Shown here: in pieces, positions 1 through 5,460 of the stretch
Numbering within the stretch: the stretch's first letter is position 1
Layout: the number at the start of each line of letters is the position of its first letter
Source: an uncultured Pseudomonadota bacterium
Lineage (GTDB): Bacteria; Desulfobacterota_B; Binatia; UBA9968
Direction: 5' to 3'
DNA: 9,477 bases
NCBI GenBank assembly: GCA_946478635.1
Contig: CAMLCX010000162.1
Location: 1-9,477 of the forward strand
Position numbers and translations under genes: made by a program
The notes under the pieces: model-generated
Seen by the model: only the letters and a program-made list of their open reading frames with translations
Told to the model about the DNA's origin: nothing
Database searches by the model: none

Positions 1-809
1 GTTTCTTCGAGGGCCTCGCGGTCTTCGGTCTTCAAATACTTGCCGAGGATCTTGAGGGTCGTTTCCTTTTCTCGTTTGTAGAAATGAATGGCCTCGGCCA
101 GAGTCCGAATCACTGCCAGCGCCATGTCGGGATTGCTCTTCAAGTAGGGCCGCAGCGCCAGCATCCCGGTCAATTGGAACGGAATATTTAATTCACTCAT
201 GTCGATCAGGGTCTGAAAGCCGGCCTTGCGCGCGGTGAGAGTAAACGGCGGCGTGATGATGGTCGCTTGGACGTTTTTCGACTGCAGTGCGGCGTAACGC
301 GCCGTTTGTACGCCGATCTGAAGCAAGGTGACGTCTTTCTCGGCGTTCAAACCTACCCGCGCCAACGCCATCTTCACGCTCAGGTCGGTGGCGCTGCCGA
401 AGCGGCTCACGGCGATCTTGCCGCCTTTGAGCTGGTCGACTTTCTTGATCTCGGGAAGCGAGATCAAACTGTAGGGGAAAGTATTGAGCAGGCTGGCGAT
501 CACCACGATATCGACGCCCGCGAGTTTGCTGACGACCGACGACGATCCATCGGAGAGGGTCATGGCCACGTCGCCGCCGATCATGGCCTGGATGCCCAGG
601 GAACCGCCGGTGGTAAAAATCAGCGTAGGATCGAGATTGTATTTTTTGAACAGCCCGACTTCTTTGGCGACGATCAGCACCGCCTGGTAGGGGCTGGTCG
701 CCGTGTAGGCGATATTGATCCTGCGCAGTTGCGCACTGACCGTCATAGGAAATCCGACAAAAAGTGCAATCAAGACCAGTAAAGTGACCGTGCGCTTTTG
801 GTAATTCAT
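1..809 (-). CDS. ABC transporter substrate-binding protein, NMT1/SsuA-like (3' end beyond window)
   Basis: Periplasmic ligand-binding component of an ABC importer, in the NMT1/THI5/SsuA superfamily that also binds nitrate, sulfonates, taurine and thiamine precursors. The 269 residues present begin with a signal peptide (MNYQKR, hydrophobic core about residues 8-21, cleavage probably after VSA at 24-26). The first strand follows (RRINIAYTATSP, 29-40), then the helix AKEVGLFKKYNLDPT (48-62), a GG loop near 68-72 and the family hallmark LKGGKIAVSRFGSATD at 127-142. The usual length is about 320-340 residues, so roughly 50-70 are missing off the left edge. The start is supported by AAGGA at 816-820, six bases upstream. 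It lies 48 bases after the citryl-CoA lyase-like gene on the same strand and is probably cotranscribed with it. No permease or ATPase gene is visible, and the ligand cannot be told from sequence. Confidence 0.9.
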   Translation of the reverse strand, partial: MNYQKRTVTLLVLIALFVGFPMTVSAQLRRINIAYTATSPYQAVLIVAKEVGLFKKYNLDPTLIFTTGGSLGIQAMIGGDVAMTLSDGSSSVVSKLAGVDIVVIASLLNTFPYSLISLPEIKKVDQLKGGKIAVSRFGSATDLSVKMALARVGLNAEKDVTLLQIGVQTARYAALQSKNVQATIITPPFTLTARKAGFQTLIDMSELNIPFQLTGMLALRPYLKSNPDMALAVIRTLAEAIHFYKREKETTLKILGKYLKTEDREALEE

Positions 810-815
810 CGACTG

Positions 816-847
816 TCCTTCCAGAACTCCAATACTCCATTGCTCCA
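816..847 (-). repeat. Four phased octamers TGGAGNNN ending in the ribosome binding site
   Basis: Read on the minus strand, 847 down to 816 is four contiguous octamers: TGGAGCAA, TGGAGTAT, TGGAGTTC, TGGAAGGA. The first five bases are TGGAG in three units and TGGAA in the fourth, and the last three vary. The final unit contains the AAGGA ribosome binding site of the substrate-binding protein. Three of the units carry GGAG, itself Shine-Dalgarno-like. The array fills most of the 48-base spacer after the upstream stop codon. Confidence 0.75.
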
Positions 848-857
848 GTTTAGTCGG

Positions 858-1634
858 TCATTTCTCCGGTTCGTACTGCAAGTTATCCCGGATCAAATTT
901 GAAAGGCCCCGGGCGATGGGCCGGCGGATTTCTTCGCCGACGTGGGCAAGACCGCCAAGCGCCCGGCCAAGGATCGCGAAGCTCTTGGACATCTGCCAGT
1001 GAATTCCCATGTCGAGGGAGATCGCCGCAATCGCGCCGGTGACGTTGACCGGCAAGTGTTTGCCGACTTTCTGGTCGGCGATCTTGCCGATTTTGCGCAA
1101 CAGCTCGCAGTACCGGCCGTAGACTTTGGTTTCCTGGGCCACTTCGAAGAGCCGCTCGGCGCGCGGGTCGCCGCCGGTGTGAATGCCGTGACCGATGCCG
1201 GGAATGAGCTGATTATTCGCCAGGCGCTTTTCGACTGTCTTGAGCGCCACGGCGTCGAGATCGGATTCTTTCGAGTCCTTGGGCAACGCGTCGTTCAACA
1301 TTTTCGCGCAATGTTCCGACGAGCCCAAGTGAACGCTGCCGGCCCCGAGAATGGCGGCGGCGACGGCGCCTTGAATGGCCTCCGGCGCCGAATGAAAGGT
1401 CATGCGCGCGGCGGCAGCGCCCGTGGTCATGCCGTGATCGACGAGCACGATCAGCATGGTGTCCACCATGCGGCCTTCTTCCGCCGTCGGCATGCGCCCG
1501 ACGATCATCAGATAAACCATCTGGGCGAAGCTGATCTTGCCGAGCAGGTCCTTGTTCAAATCGTAATTGCGCACGTAAATTTTATCCAGCTCTGCTCGGC
1601 CCATCGATGAAACGAGTTTCGGTGTGTCTGCCAT
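858..1634 (-). CDS. Citryl-CoA lyase-like protein (short citrate-synthase fold)
   Basis: A 258-residue protein of the citrate synthase superfamily, in the short form often annotated citryl-CoA lyase, which splits citryl-CoA into acetyl-CoA and oxaloacetate. Other aldol-type acyl-CoA substrates are possible. Full citrate synthases are about 430 residues, so the N-terminal half is absent, as usual for this subgroup. Numbering from the chosen start, the first catalytic-type histidine is H102 in GSVHLGSSEH, and H149 in GIGHGIHTGGDPRAE matches the GxGHxxY...DPRA motif. The position of the catalytic aspartate (NVDG) reads NVTG, with T199. The upstream ATG at 1646 is rejected because GGAGG at 1640-1644 overlaps it and sits five bases before the ATG at 1632-1634. 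It lies between an amidohydrolase and a substrate-binding protein gene, all co-directional. The fold is certain; the exact reaction is not. Confidence 0.85.
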   Translation of the reverse strand: MADTPKLVSSMGRAELDKIYVRNYDLNKDLLGKISFAQMVYLMIVGRMPTAEEGRMVDTMLIVLVDHGMTTGAAAARMTFHSAPEAIQGAVAAAILGAGSVHLGSSEHCAKMLNDALPKDSKESDLDAVALKTVEKRLANNQLIPGIGHGIHTGGDPRAERLFEVAQETKVYGRYCELLRKIGKIADQKVGKHLPVNVTGAIAAISLDMGIHWQMSKSFAILGRALGGLAHVGEEIRRPIARGLSNLIRDNLQYEPEK

Positions 1635-1639
1635 AAAAA

Positions 1640-1644
1640 CCTCC
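1640..1644 (-). promoter_or_regulatory. Ribosome binding site that decides the start of the citryl-CoA lyase-like gene
   Basis: The minus strand reads ATGGAGGTTTTTATG. GGAGG is placed five bases before the second ATG and overlaps the first, so the second ATG is the start and the first four codons of the longer frame are leader. Confidence 0.8.
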
Positions 1645-1662
1645 ATGAGTTTAGGGTCCCGC

Positions 1663-1713
1663 GTCTTGAGTCTAGCGTTGAAACACGAGACACGAGACTT
1701 GGAACCCGAGACT
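1663..1713. repeat. Degenerate GAGAC-type short repeats in the intergenic spacer
   Basis: The 88-base spacer between the amidohydrolase stop and the citryl-CoA lyase-like start holds a tandem heptamer ACGAGAC twice (1685-1691 and 1692-1698) and a related CCGAGACT at 1706-1713. The segment at 1663-1673 (GTCTTGAGTCT) is a degenerate inverted relative. CCGAGACT recurs just after the FHA gene (8972-8979), and a related GAGACCCGAG (minus strand) lies in the divergent region at 3154-3163. It is too weakly paired to call a terminator. Confidence 0.5.
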
Positions 1714-1722
1714 GTTTTCTGT

Positions 1723-2823
1723 TTAATCCAACTTCAATAGCCTTGCGGCGTTTTCGCCCATGATTTTTCTTTTGGTCTCGGCGTTCATGTCTTTGCGATC
1801 GAGAATCATTTTCGTAACGCCGGGAAACGTGGCGTCCCAGTGTGGATAGTCGGAGGCGAAGAGGACGCGGTCGGCGCCGATCGTTTCGACCACGTCGCCC
1901 AGGCGGGTTTCATCGGCCTCGAACGAGGTGAAGCACTGGCGGCGAAAGTACGCGCTGGGTTTCATCTTGAGCCACGGCACTTGAAACGCCAGGATTTCGT
2001 AGTGTTCGTCCATGCGCCACAGCCAGTAGGGCAGCCAGCCCGCGCCGGATTCGAGAAAGACGACTTGAAGCTCAGGATTTCGTTCCAAGGCGCCGCGGCA
2101 GATGAGCGCCAGGCTGGCGAGCATCTGTTCGAGCGGGTGCGAGATTGTGTGCGTGAAAAACCATTGTCCGGCGAAACGATCGGCGCCGGCGGTCGGCAGA
2201 AACGCACCCGAGCCTTCATGGACCAAAAGCGGCACGCCGAGATCCACCGCTGTTTTATACAGCGGGTCGTAATACGGATCGTCGATGTTCCGTCCTTTGA
2301 CCGGATTGGGCCTGACAAAAATGCCTTTGAAGCCGAGTTCCTTGACGACACGCTTTGCTTCGTCCACCGCGAGCTTCACGTCCTGGACCGGTACGACGCC
2401 GACTCCCATGAGCCTGTTTCGATCCGCGCCGCAGTACTCGTAGAGCCAATTATTGTAGGCGCGGCAGAGTGCCGCGGCGTATGCTTCTTCTTGCACCGAC
2501 GTCAAATATAGCCCTGCCGACGGAAAGAGCAGGCCGCGTTCGATATTGTCGCGATCCATCGCTTTGAGCCGGTCCTTCGGGTCGGTCGCGAGATGGCGAT
2601 GTTCATTGACCGGCGAGCCGTCTTCCTTCACGCGAAACGGCGATTCATCGGGCCGGCGATGATGGCGATCCCCTTCCAGGCGAAACAAGAGCTGGCCGTT
2701 CGGCACTTTTTCGACTTTGGGCGCGCGCGAGCGAAACGGAGTCTCCAGGTATTTTTCAAAAAGATCGTCGGCTTCGCGCACATGGCCGTCGATGTCGATG
2801 ATCCGCATTCCATTTTCAGACAT
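1723..2823 (-). CDS. Amidohydrolase-2 family metal-dependent hydrolase/decarboxylase
   Basis: A 366-residue TIM-barrel protein of the amidohydrolase-2 (Amidohydro_2) family, which includes ACMSD-type and aromatic-acid decarboxylases and ring-fission hydrolases. The N-terminal metal motif is DIDGH (residues 10-14, D12 and H14) in place of the classic HxH. Later ligand candidates are H202 in LLVHEGSG, H225 and H229 in HTISHP, E258 in FLESGAGW, and the catalytic aspartate D325 in FASDYPHWD. The motif GWLPYWLWRMDEHYE at 262-276 is typical of the subgroup that acts on aromatic or dicarboxylic substrates. The length is normal. The start is fixed by GGAGA at 2829-2833, five bases upstream. That site overlaps the old stop codon of the decayed gene before it, as expected of genes in one operon. 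The substrate is unknown. The chemistry could be decarboxylation or C-C or C-N hydrolysis. Confidence 0.88.
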   Translation of the reverse strand: MSENGMRIIDIDGHVREADDLFEKYLETPFRSRAPKVEKVPNGQLLFRLEGDRHHRRPDESPFRVKEDGSPVNEHRHLATDPKDRLKAMDRDNIERGLLFPSAGLYLTSVQEEAYAAALCRAYNNWLYEYCGADRNRLMGVGVVPVQDVKLAVDEAKRVVKELGFKGIFVRPNPVKGRNIDDPYYDPLYKTAVDLGVPLLVHEGSGAFLPTAGADRFAGQWFFTHTISHPLEQMLASLALICRGALERNPELQVVFLESGAGWLPYWLWRMDEHYEILAFQVPWLKMKPSAYFRRQCFTSFEADETRLGDVVETIGADRVLFASDYPHWDATFPGVTKMILDRKDMNAETKRKIMGENAARLLKLD

Positions 2824-2825
2824 TG

Positions 2826-3094
2826 TTATCTCCGTTCGCGCAAAACTTCCTCGACGATCGTCGCGTCGACGACGCGATCGAGCGCGCCAGGCTTACCAGG
2901 CGCACCGGCGCGCCGGAAATACTGTCGCGTTCCTTGGCGCCCCGGGTGTCCAGAATACCCGGCGATTTTGACGATACGGCGATGCGCACTCTTTTAATCC
3001 CACGCTCGGCGGCGTGCCCGTTGGGCGCAAAGAGAAGGATCGTGATGAATGCGGTCAAGACCTTGCCGAATATGAATTGCGTCGTAGCGCTCAT
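2826..3094 (-). pseudogene. Remnant of an NMT1-like substrate-binding protein (frameshift plus internal deletion)
   Basis: From the ATG at 3092-3094 the minus strand reads a good signal peptide (hydrophobic VLTAFITILLFAPNGHAA). KRVRIAVSSKSP and a further segment ending AKERD follow. This matches the start of the intact substrate-binding protein in the window (RRINIAYTATSP ... AKEVG). At about 2921-2927 the frame is lost. One base over, the text continues YFRRAG, the expected continuation of the F-K-K helix, and then ends in VVDATIVEEVLRERR before a TAA at 2826-2828. That TAA overlaps the ribosome binding site of the amidohydrolase gene, a normal operon junction. The total is about 90 codons where the family has about 330, so some 240 were lost. 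CCAGG occurs twice at 2887-2900, near the likely junction. The unshifted frame runs on to 2816, so a 92-residue exported peptide is the alternative. Family assignment rests on these short matches. Confidence 0.5.
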
Positions 3095-3292
3095 GCTTGG
3101 ATGCTCTGTATCCAGACCATCCGAATATTGCAAGGACTGCGGCTGAACAATGGCTCGGGTCTCTATTGCAACGACGAACTTTTTCAATATAGAGTCAAGC
3201 CGATGGAATTCGCTGCAAGTTTGTAACATGCGGGCAAATTATCGTTGGCATATCGACATGGATGAAGCGCCTTTTAGCGAAGGAGGCCGATC
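3095..3292. promoter_or_regulatory. Divergent intergenic regulatory region
   Basis: This 198-base AT-richer stretch separates the minus-strand operon from the plus-strand M24-like gene and must hold promoters for at least one of them. TATTGCAA occurs twice in the same orientation at 3126-3133 and 3164-3171, 38 bases apart. Toward the plus-strand gene, TTGCAA (3166-3171) and TATAGA (3188-3193) are 16 bases apart and could be weak -35 and -10 boxes. No clear pair was found toward the minus strand. It holds no gene I can support. Confidence 0.4.
3280..3286 (+). promoter_or_regulatory. Strong ribosome binding site of the M24-like gene
   Basis: AAGGAGG lies six bases before the ATG at 3293, the strongest Shine-Dalgarno sequence in the window. 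Confidence 0.85.
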
Positions 3293-4540
3293 ATGATTCA
3301 ATACGCACCGAAGCTGACCTACGGTCCTGAAGCGGCGGATTGGCAGGAGCGGTTCAATCCGGAGCGCATGCGCCGGCTGCGCGTCGAGCGCGCGCAGATG
3401 CTCATGCGCAAGCATGGCGTCGCGACGATACTCGAAGCCAATCATCACAACATCCGCTATCTCACGGGACTCAAAGGTTTTGCCTATCCGATGTGCCGCT
3501 ACGTGCTGTTTTTTGCCGAGCACGATCCGGTGATGTATGAGCACAACGGCTATTATCATCAAATGCCCGACCAGTGTCCCTGGATCAAAGAGTGGCGCCC
3601 GGCGCGTTCGTGGCTGACCGGCGCGCCCGGACCCGAGGCCTGCGCGGTAGAGGCGAAGGCCTTCGCCGGCGAGATCAAAGCGGAGCTCGAAAAGCGCGGG
3701 CTGCTCGACGAGAAACTCGGGCTCGGCAGCTTTGACGGCACCGCGCGCGAGGCGTTGGTCAATGCGGGCGTGAAGAACATCGTCGACACGCGCGGCCTCA
3801 TGCTCGAAGCGCGCATGATCAAGAACCAGGACGAAATCAGCTGTCTCAAAACCTGCGCCGCCATGGTCGATGGCGTGTGGTTTCGCGTCTGGGAAAATCT
3901 CAAGCCCGGCATGCGCGACACGGATCTAATGACCCTTGGCGCCAGCGCCGGCTATGAGATCGGCTTGGAAGCGGCGGTTCCAGGCGGCTGGCGCACGGGC
4001 CCGACCACCTTCGACCGCGGACCGCACGCAACCAGCCGGGTGATTCAATTCGGCGATCTCGTCTATGGCTCCTACTGCGGTGCGACCTACATGGGCTACG
4101 GCAGTTGCACCTACCGAACCTTCATCGTCGGCCGCCAACCGGCGCCGAAAGAAAAAGATTGGTACAAAATCATGCGCGAGCGCATCGACGCGATCATCGG
4201 CGAGATCAAGCCAGGCAGATCCACCTCCGATGCGGCCAAACATTTTCCGCCGGCGAGCAAATGGGGTTACAAAAGCGAAGTCGAAGTGCTGGCGAGCGAA
4301 ATCGGCCACGGCATCGGCCTCGGCACGAGCACCGGCTATGACGCGCCGATCATCAACCGGCTATGGTCCTTCGATCATCCGCAAGTATTCGAAGAAGGCA
4401 TGACCATCGCCGTGGAGTGCCGAGAGGGCGAAACCCGGGTGGGCGGGGTGCGCCTGGAAAACATGCTGGTGGTGACCAAGAACGGCGCCGAGGTCATGGA
4501 CTATTTTCCGCGGGAGGATATTTTGGTAGCGCCGCGGTGA
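3293..4540 (+). CDS. M24 (creatinase/prolidase-fold) protein lacking the metal-binding aspartates
   Basis: A 415-residue protein with a creatinase N-terminal domain (about 20-170, with NHHNIRYLTGL at 50-60) and a pita-bread C-terminal domain (about 175-405), as in Xaa-Pro peptidases, creatinase and the DMSP lyase DddP. Conserved M24 positions present are H245 (GPHATSR), H339 (EIGHGIGLG), E375 (GMTIAVE) and E389 (VRLENMLVV). The two metal-ligand aspartates are absent. Where peptidases have GDLVxxDxG...SDxTRTF, this protein reads GDLVYGSYCGATYMGYG then SCTYRTF (254-277), with no acidic residue at either site. Creatinase likewise works without metal, so a C-N hydrolase or lyase on a small molecule is more likely than peptide cleavage. 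The start is fixed by AAGGAGG. It is transcribed away from the amidohydrolase operon and convergent with the nucleotidyltransferase. Fold is certain; substrate unknown. Confidence 0.88.
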   Translation: MIQYAPKLTYGPEAADWQERFNPERMRRLRVERAQMLMRKHGVATILEANHHNIRYLTGLKGFAYPMCRYVLFFAEHDPVMYEHNGYYHQMPDQCPWIKEWRPARSWLTGAPGPEACAVEAKAFAGEIKAELEKRGLLDEKLGLGSFDGTAREALVNAGVKNIVDTRGLMLEARMIKNQDEISCLKTCAAMVDGVWFRVWENLKPGMRDTDLMTLGASAGYEIGLEAAVPGGWRTGPTTFDRGPHATSRVIQFGDLVYGSYCGATYMGYGSCTYRTFIVGRQPAPKEKDWYKIMRERIDAIIGEIKPGRSTSDAAKHFPPASKWGYKSEVEVLASEIGHGIGLGTSTGYDAPIINRLWSFDHPQVFEEGMTIAVECREGETRVGGVRLENMLVVTKNGAEVMDYFPREDILVAPR

Positions 4541-4582
4541 GGCTGTTCAAAGCAGTCCCGTTAAAAATTCACGTTTGTAGGA

Positions 4583-5176
4583 CTATCTTTTCCTTTTCGG
4601 TAGGCAGCGATCGAGTGATTGTTTCAGACGAATGCGTGCCGCGCTTCGCTTCAACCTTCTAATATTCACCTCGGAGGGTCTTGCTTCGAGCAGTGCCTGA
4701 ACGTCGAGAATGTCCTGGGGCCCGCCGGCATCGAGTTTCATCAAAATCAGGTCCTCGGGGTGGAGCACAAAGGCATGAGATCTTCCGAGAGGTATTTCCA
4801 ACCGGCGACGCAGAGCATCTTGATGCCATCGGCGGTGCGCCCAAAGAATGTCAGCTCCAACTCTGCGTCTTGCTCCGGGTAAACCGAGTTTTAGCAGAAG
4901 TGGAATGGGATCGTCGGCAGCGCCAATCCGCCACTCAATCGCGCAATTTCGTTTTGCCAAGAATTTCGCCAGAGCATCGCGCAGATGCCGGTCATTGATC
5001 GGACTGGGATCGCTGTCGGCTAATAGGTCGATGTCCTGAGTCGCTCTCACGGCGCCCCAAGCAGAGATAGCAAGACCGCCGATCAAGGCGAAAGTAACGG
5101 GGATGTGCAGGGACGTCGACGCTTCTTCCAACAGTATCCGCAGCCGGCCTAGAGCCGGGGCGAGTTGTTGCTCCAT
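4583..5176 (-). CDS. AbiEii/DUF6036-like nucleotidyltransferase
   Basis: A 197-residue protein with the minimal nucleotidyltransferase core seen in AbiEii, DUF6036 and MNT-type toxin-antitoxin proteins. IGGLAISAWGAVRAT at 32-46 leads into DIDLLAD (48-54), which gives the G-G and D-x-D active-site motif. VGADILWA (106-113) could supply the third acidic residue (D109). HPEDLILMKLDAGGPQDILD at 139-158 matches the conserved region where these proteins read spedLilmKl.Ag..kDllD. The tail is very basic (PKRKR). The ATG at 5174-5176 is chosen because it overlaps the stop of the small ORF upstream (TAATG) and because the family begins a short helix before the GG motif. An ATG at 5377 would add 67 low-quality residues over that ORF. 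It lies opposite in strand to both neighbours, which suggests a transferred cassette. Catalytic role (nucleotide transfer to tRNA or protein) is inferred. Confidence 0.8.
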   Translation of the reverse strand: MEQQLAPALGRLRILLEEASTSLHIPVTFALIGGLAISAWGAVRATQDIDLLADSDPSPINDRHLRDALAKFLAKRNCAIEWRIGAADDPIPLLLKLGLPGARRRVGADILWAHRRWHQDALRRRLEIPLGRSHAFVLHPEDLILMKLDAGGPQDILDVQALLEARPSEVNIRRLKRSAARIRLKQSLDRCLPKRKR

Positions 5177-5361
5177 TAGCGACGCTTTTGGACGGCGATA
5201 CGAAGTAACATGCAGAGGTCTGAAAGCTCGCACGCTAATTGGAGATTCTGTCCGGGCTTTGCGCGCGACAAAGTACTCGACTTCACTTGAGAAGGGCGAC
5301 GGCGTTTGCGTTGGTTGAACGCGAGACGTGCAGTCCGGTGGGATTTTTGCTGTGCAGCCAT
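5176..5361 (-). CDS. Small basic/helical protein coupled to the nucleotidyltransferase
   Basis: I do not recognise it by name. The 61-residue frame is strongly basic in its first half (QRKRRRPSQVK). It then forms a predicted amphipathic helix, QNLQLACELSDLCMLLRIA, before ending QKRR. Its TAA overlaps the nucleotidyltransferase ATG as TAATG, a stop-start overlap typical of translationally coupled pairs such as toxin-antitoxin genes. Short proteins with a comparable xPxQxLxxALELSDLC helix often precede AbiEii/DUF6036-like nucleotidyltransferases, from memory and unverified. The start is uncertain. The ATG at 5361 lacks a good ribosome binding site. An in-frame ATG at 5433 has GGAGAAG upstream at 5440-5446 and would give 85 residues, but the added segment looks non-coding. 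Role inferred as antitoxin, partner or substrate of the enzyme. Confidence 0.5.
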   Translation of the reverse strand: MAAQQKSHRTARLAFNQRKRRRPSQVKSSTLSRAKPGQNLQLACELSDLCMLLRIAVQKRR

Positions 5362-5448
5362 CGAACAAAAGTACCAAAATGCTCCTAAAGTTGCCAGGCG
5401 TATTTCGCCATTATCCGGCGCTGTAGTTTGCATTGCGTACTTCTCCAT

Positions 5449-5453
5449 GGAAG
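5449..5453 (+). promoter_or_regulatory. Ribosome binding site deciding the CoA-transferase start
   Basis: GGAAG sits seven bases before the ATG at 5461. An earlier in-frame ATG at 5428 has no comparable site and would add eleven residues unlike the family N-terminus. Confidence 0.6.
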
Positions 5454-5460
5454 ATTAGCG

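Noticed and set aside
193..840. A 215-residue open frame on the minus strand overlapping the substrate-binding protein
   Set aside because: It is arginine- and proline-rich with no family pattern, while another frame of the same strand gives a signal peptide and the NMT1 hallmark through the left edge.
942..1610. Long plus-strand open frame opposite the citryl-CoA lyase-like gene
   Set aside because: It lies wholly antisense to a recognisable gene and has no conserved domain; GC-rich DNA gives such shadows often.
1840..2511. Long plus-strand open frame opposite the amidohydrolase gene
   Set aside because: It is antisense to a complete, well-supported gene with clear metal motifs, and its translation shows no family pattern.
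2884..2903. Inverted repeat GCGCC...GGCGC in the decayed gene, read as an IS end
   Set aside because: The arms are five bases with a ten-base loop and there is no transposase or target duplication; it is common in GC-rich DNA.
3926..4309. Open frames opposite or out of phase with the M24-like gene
   Set aside because: They are low-complexity Arg/Ala-rich translations; the M24 motifs are in the plus-strand frame from 3293.
4541..4582. Possible terminator between the convergent M24-like and nucleotidyltransferase genes
   Set aside because: Only short, weakly paired arms are visible and no stable stem before a T run on either strand.
4583..5377. Longer nucleotidyltransferase frame beginning at 5377
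   Set aside because: The extra 67 residues cover the small coupled ORF, lack a family pattern, and end at a TAATG junction that fits the 5176 start better.
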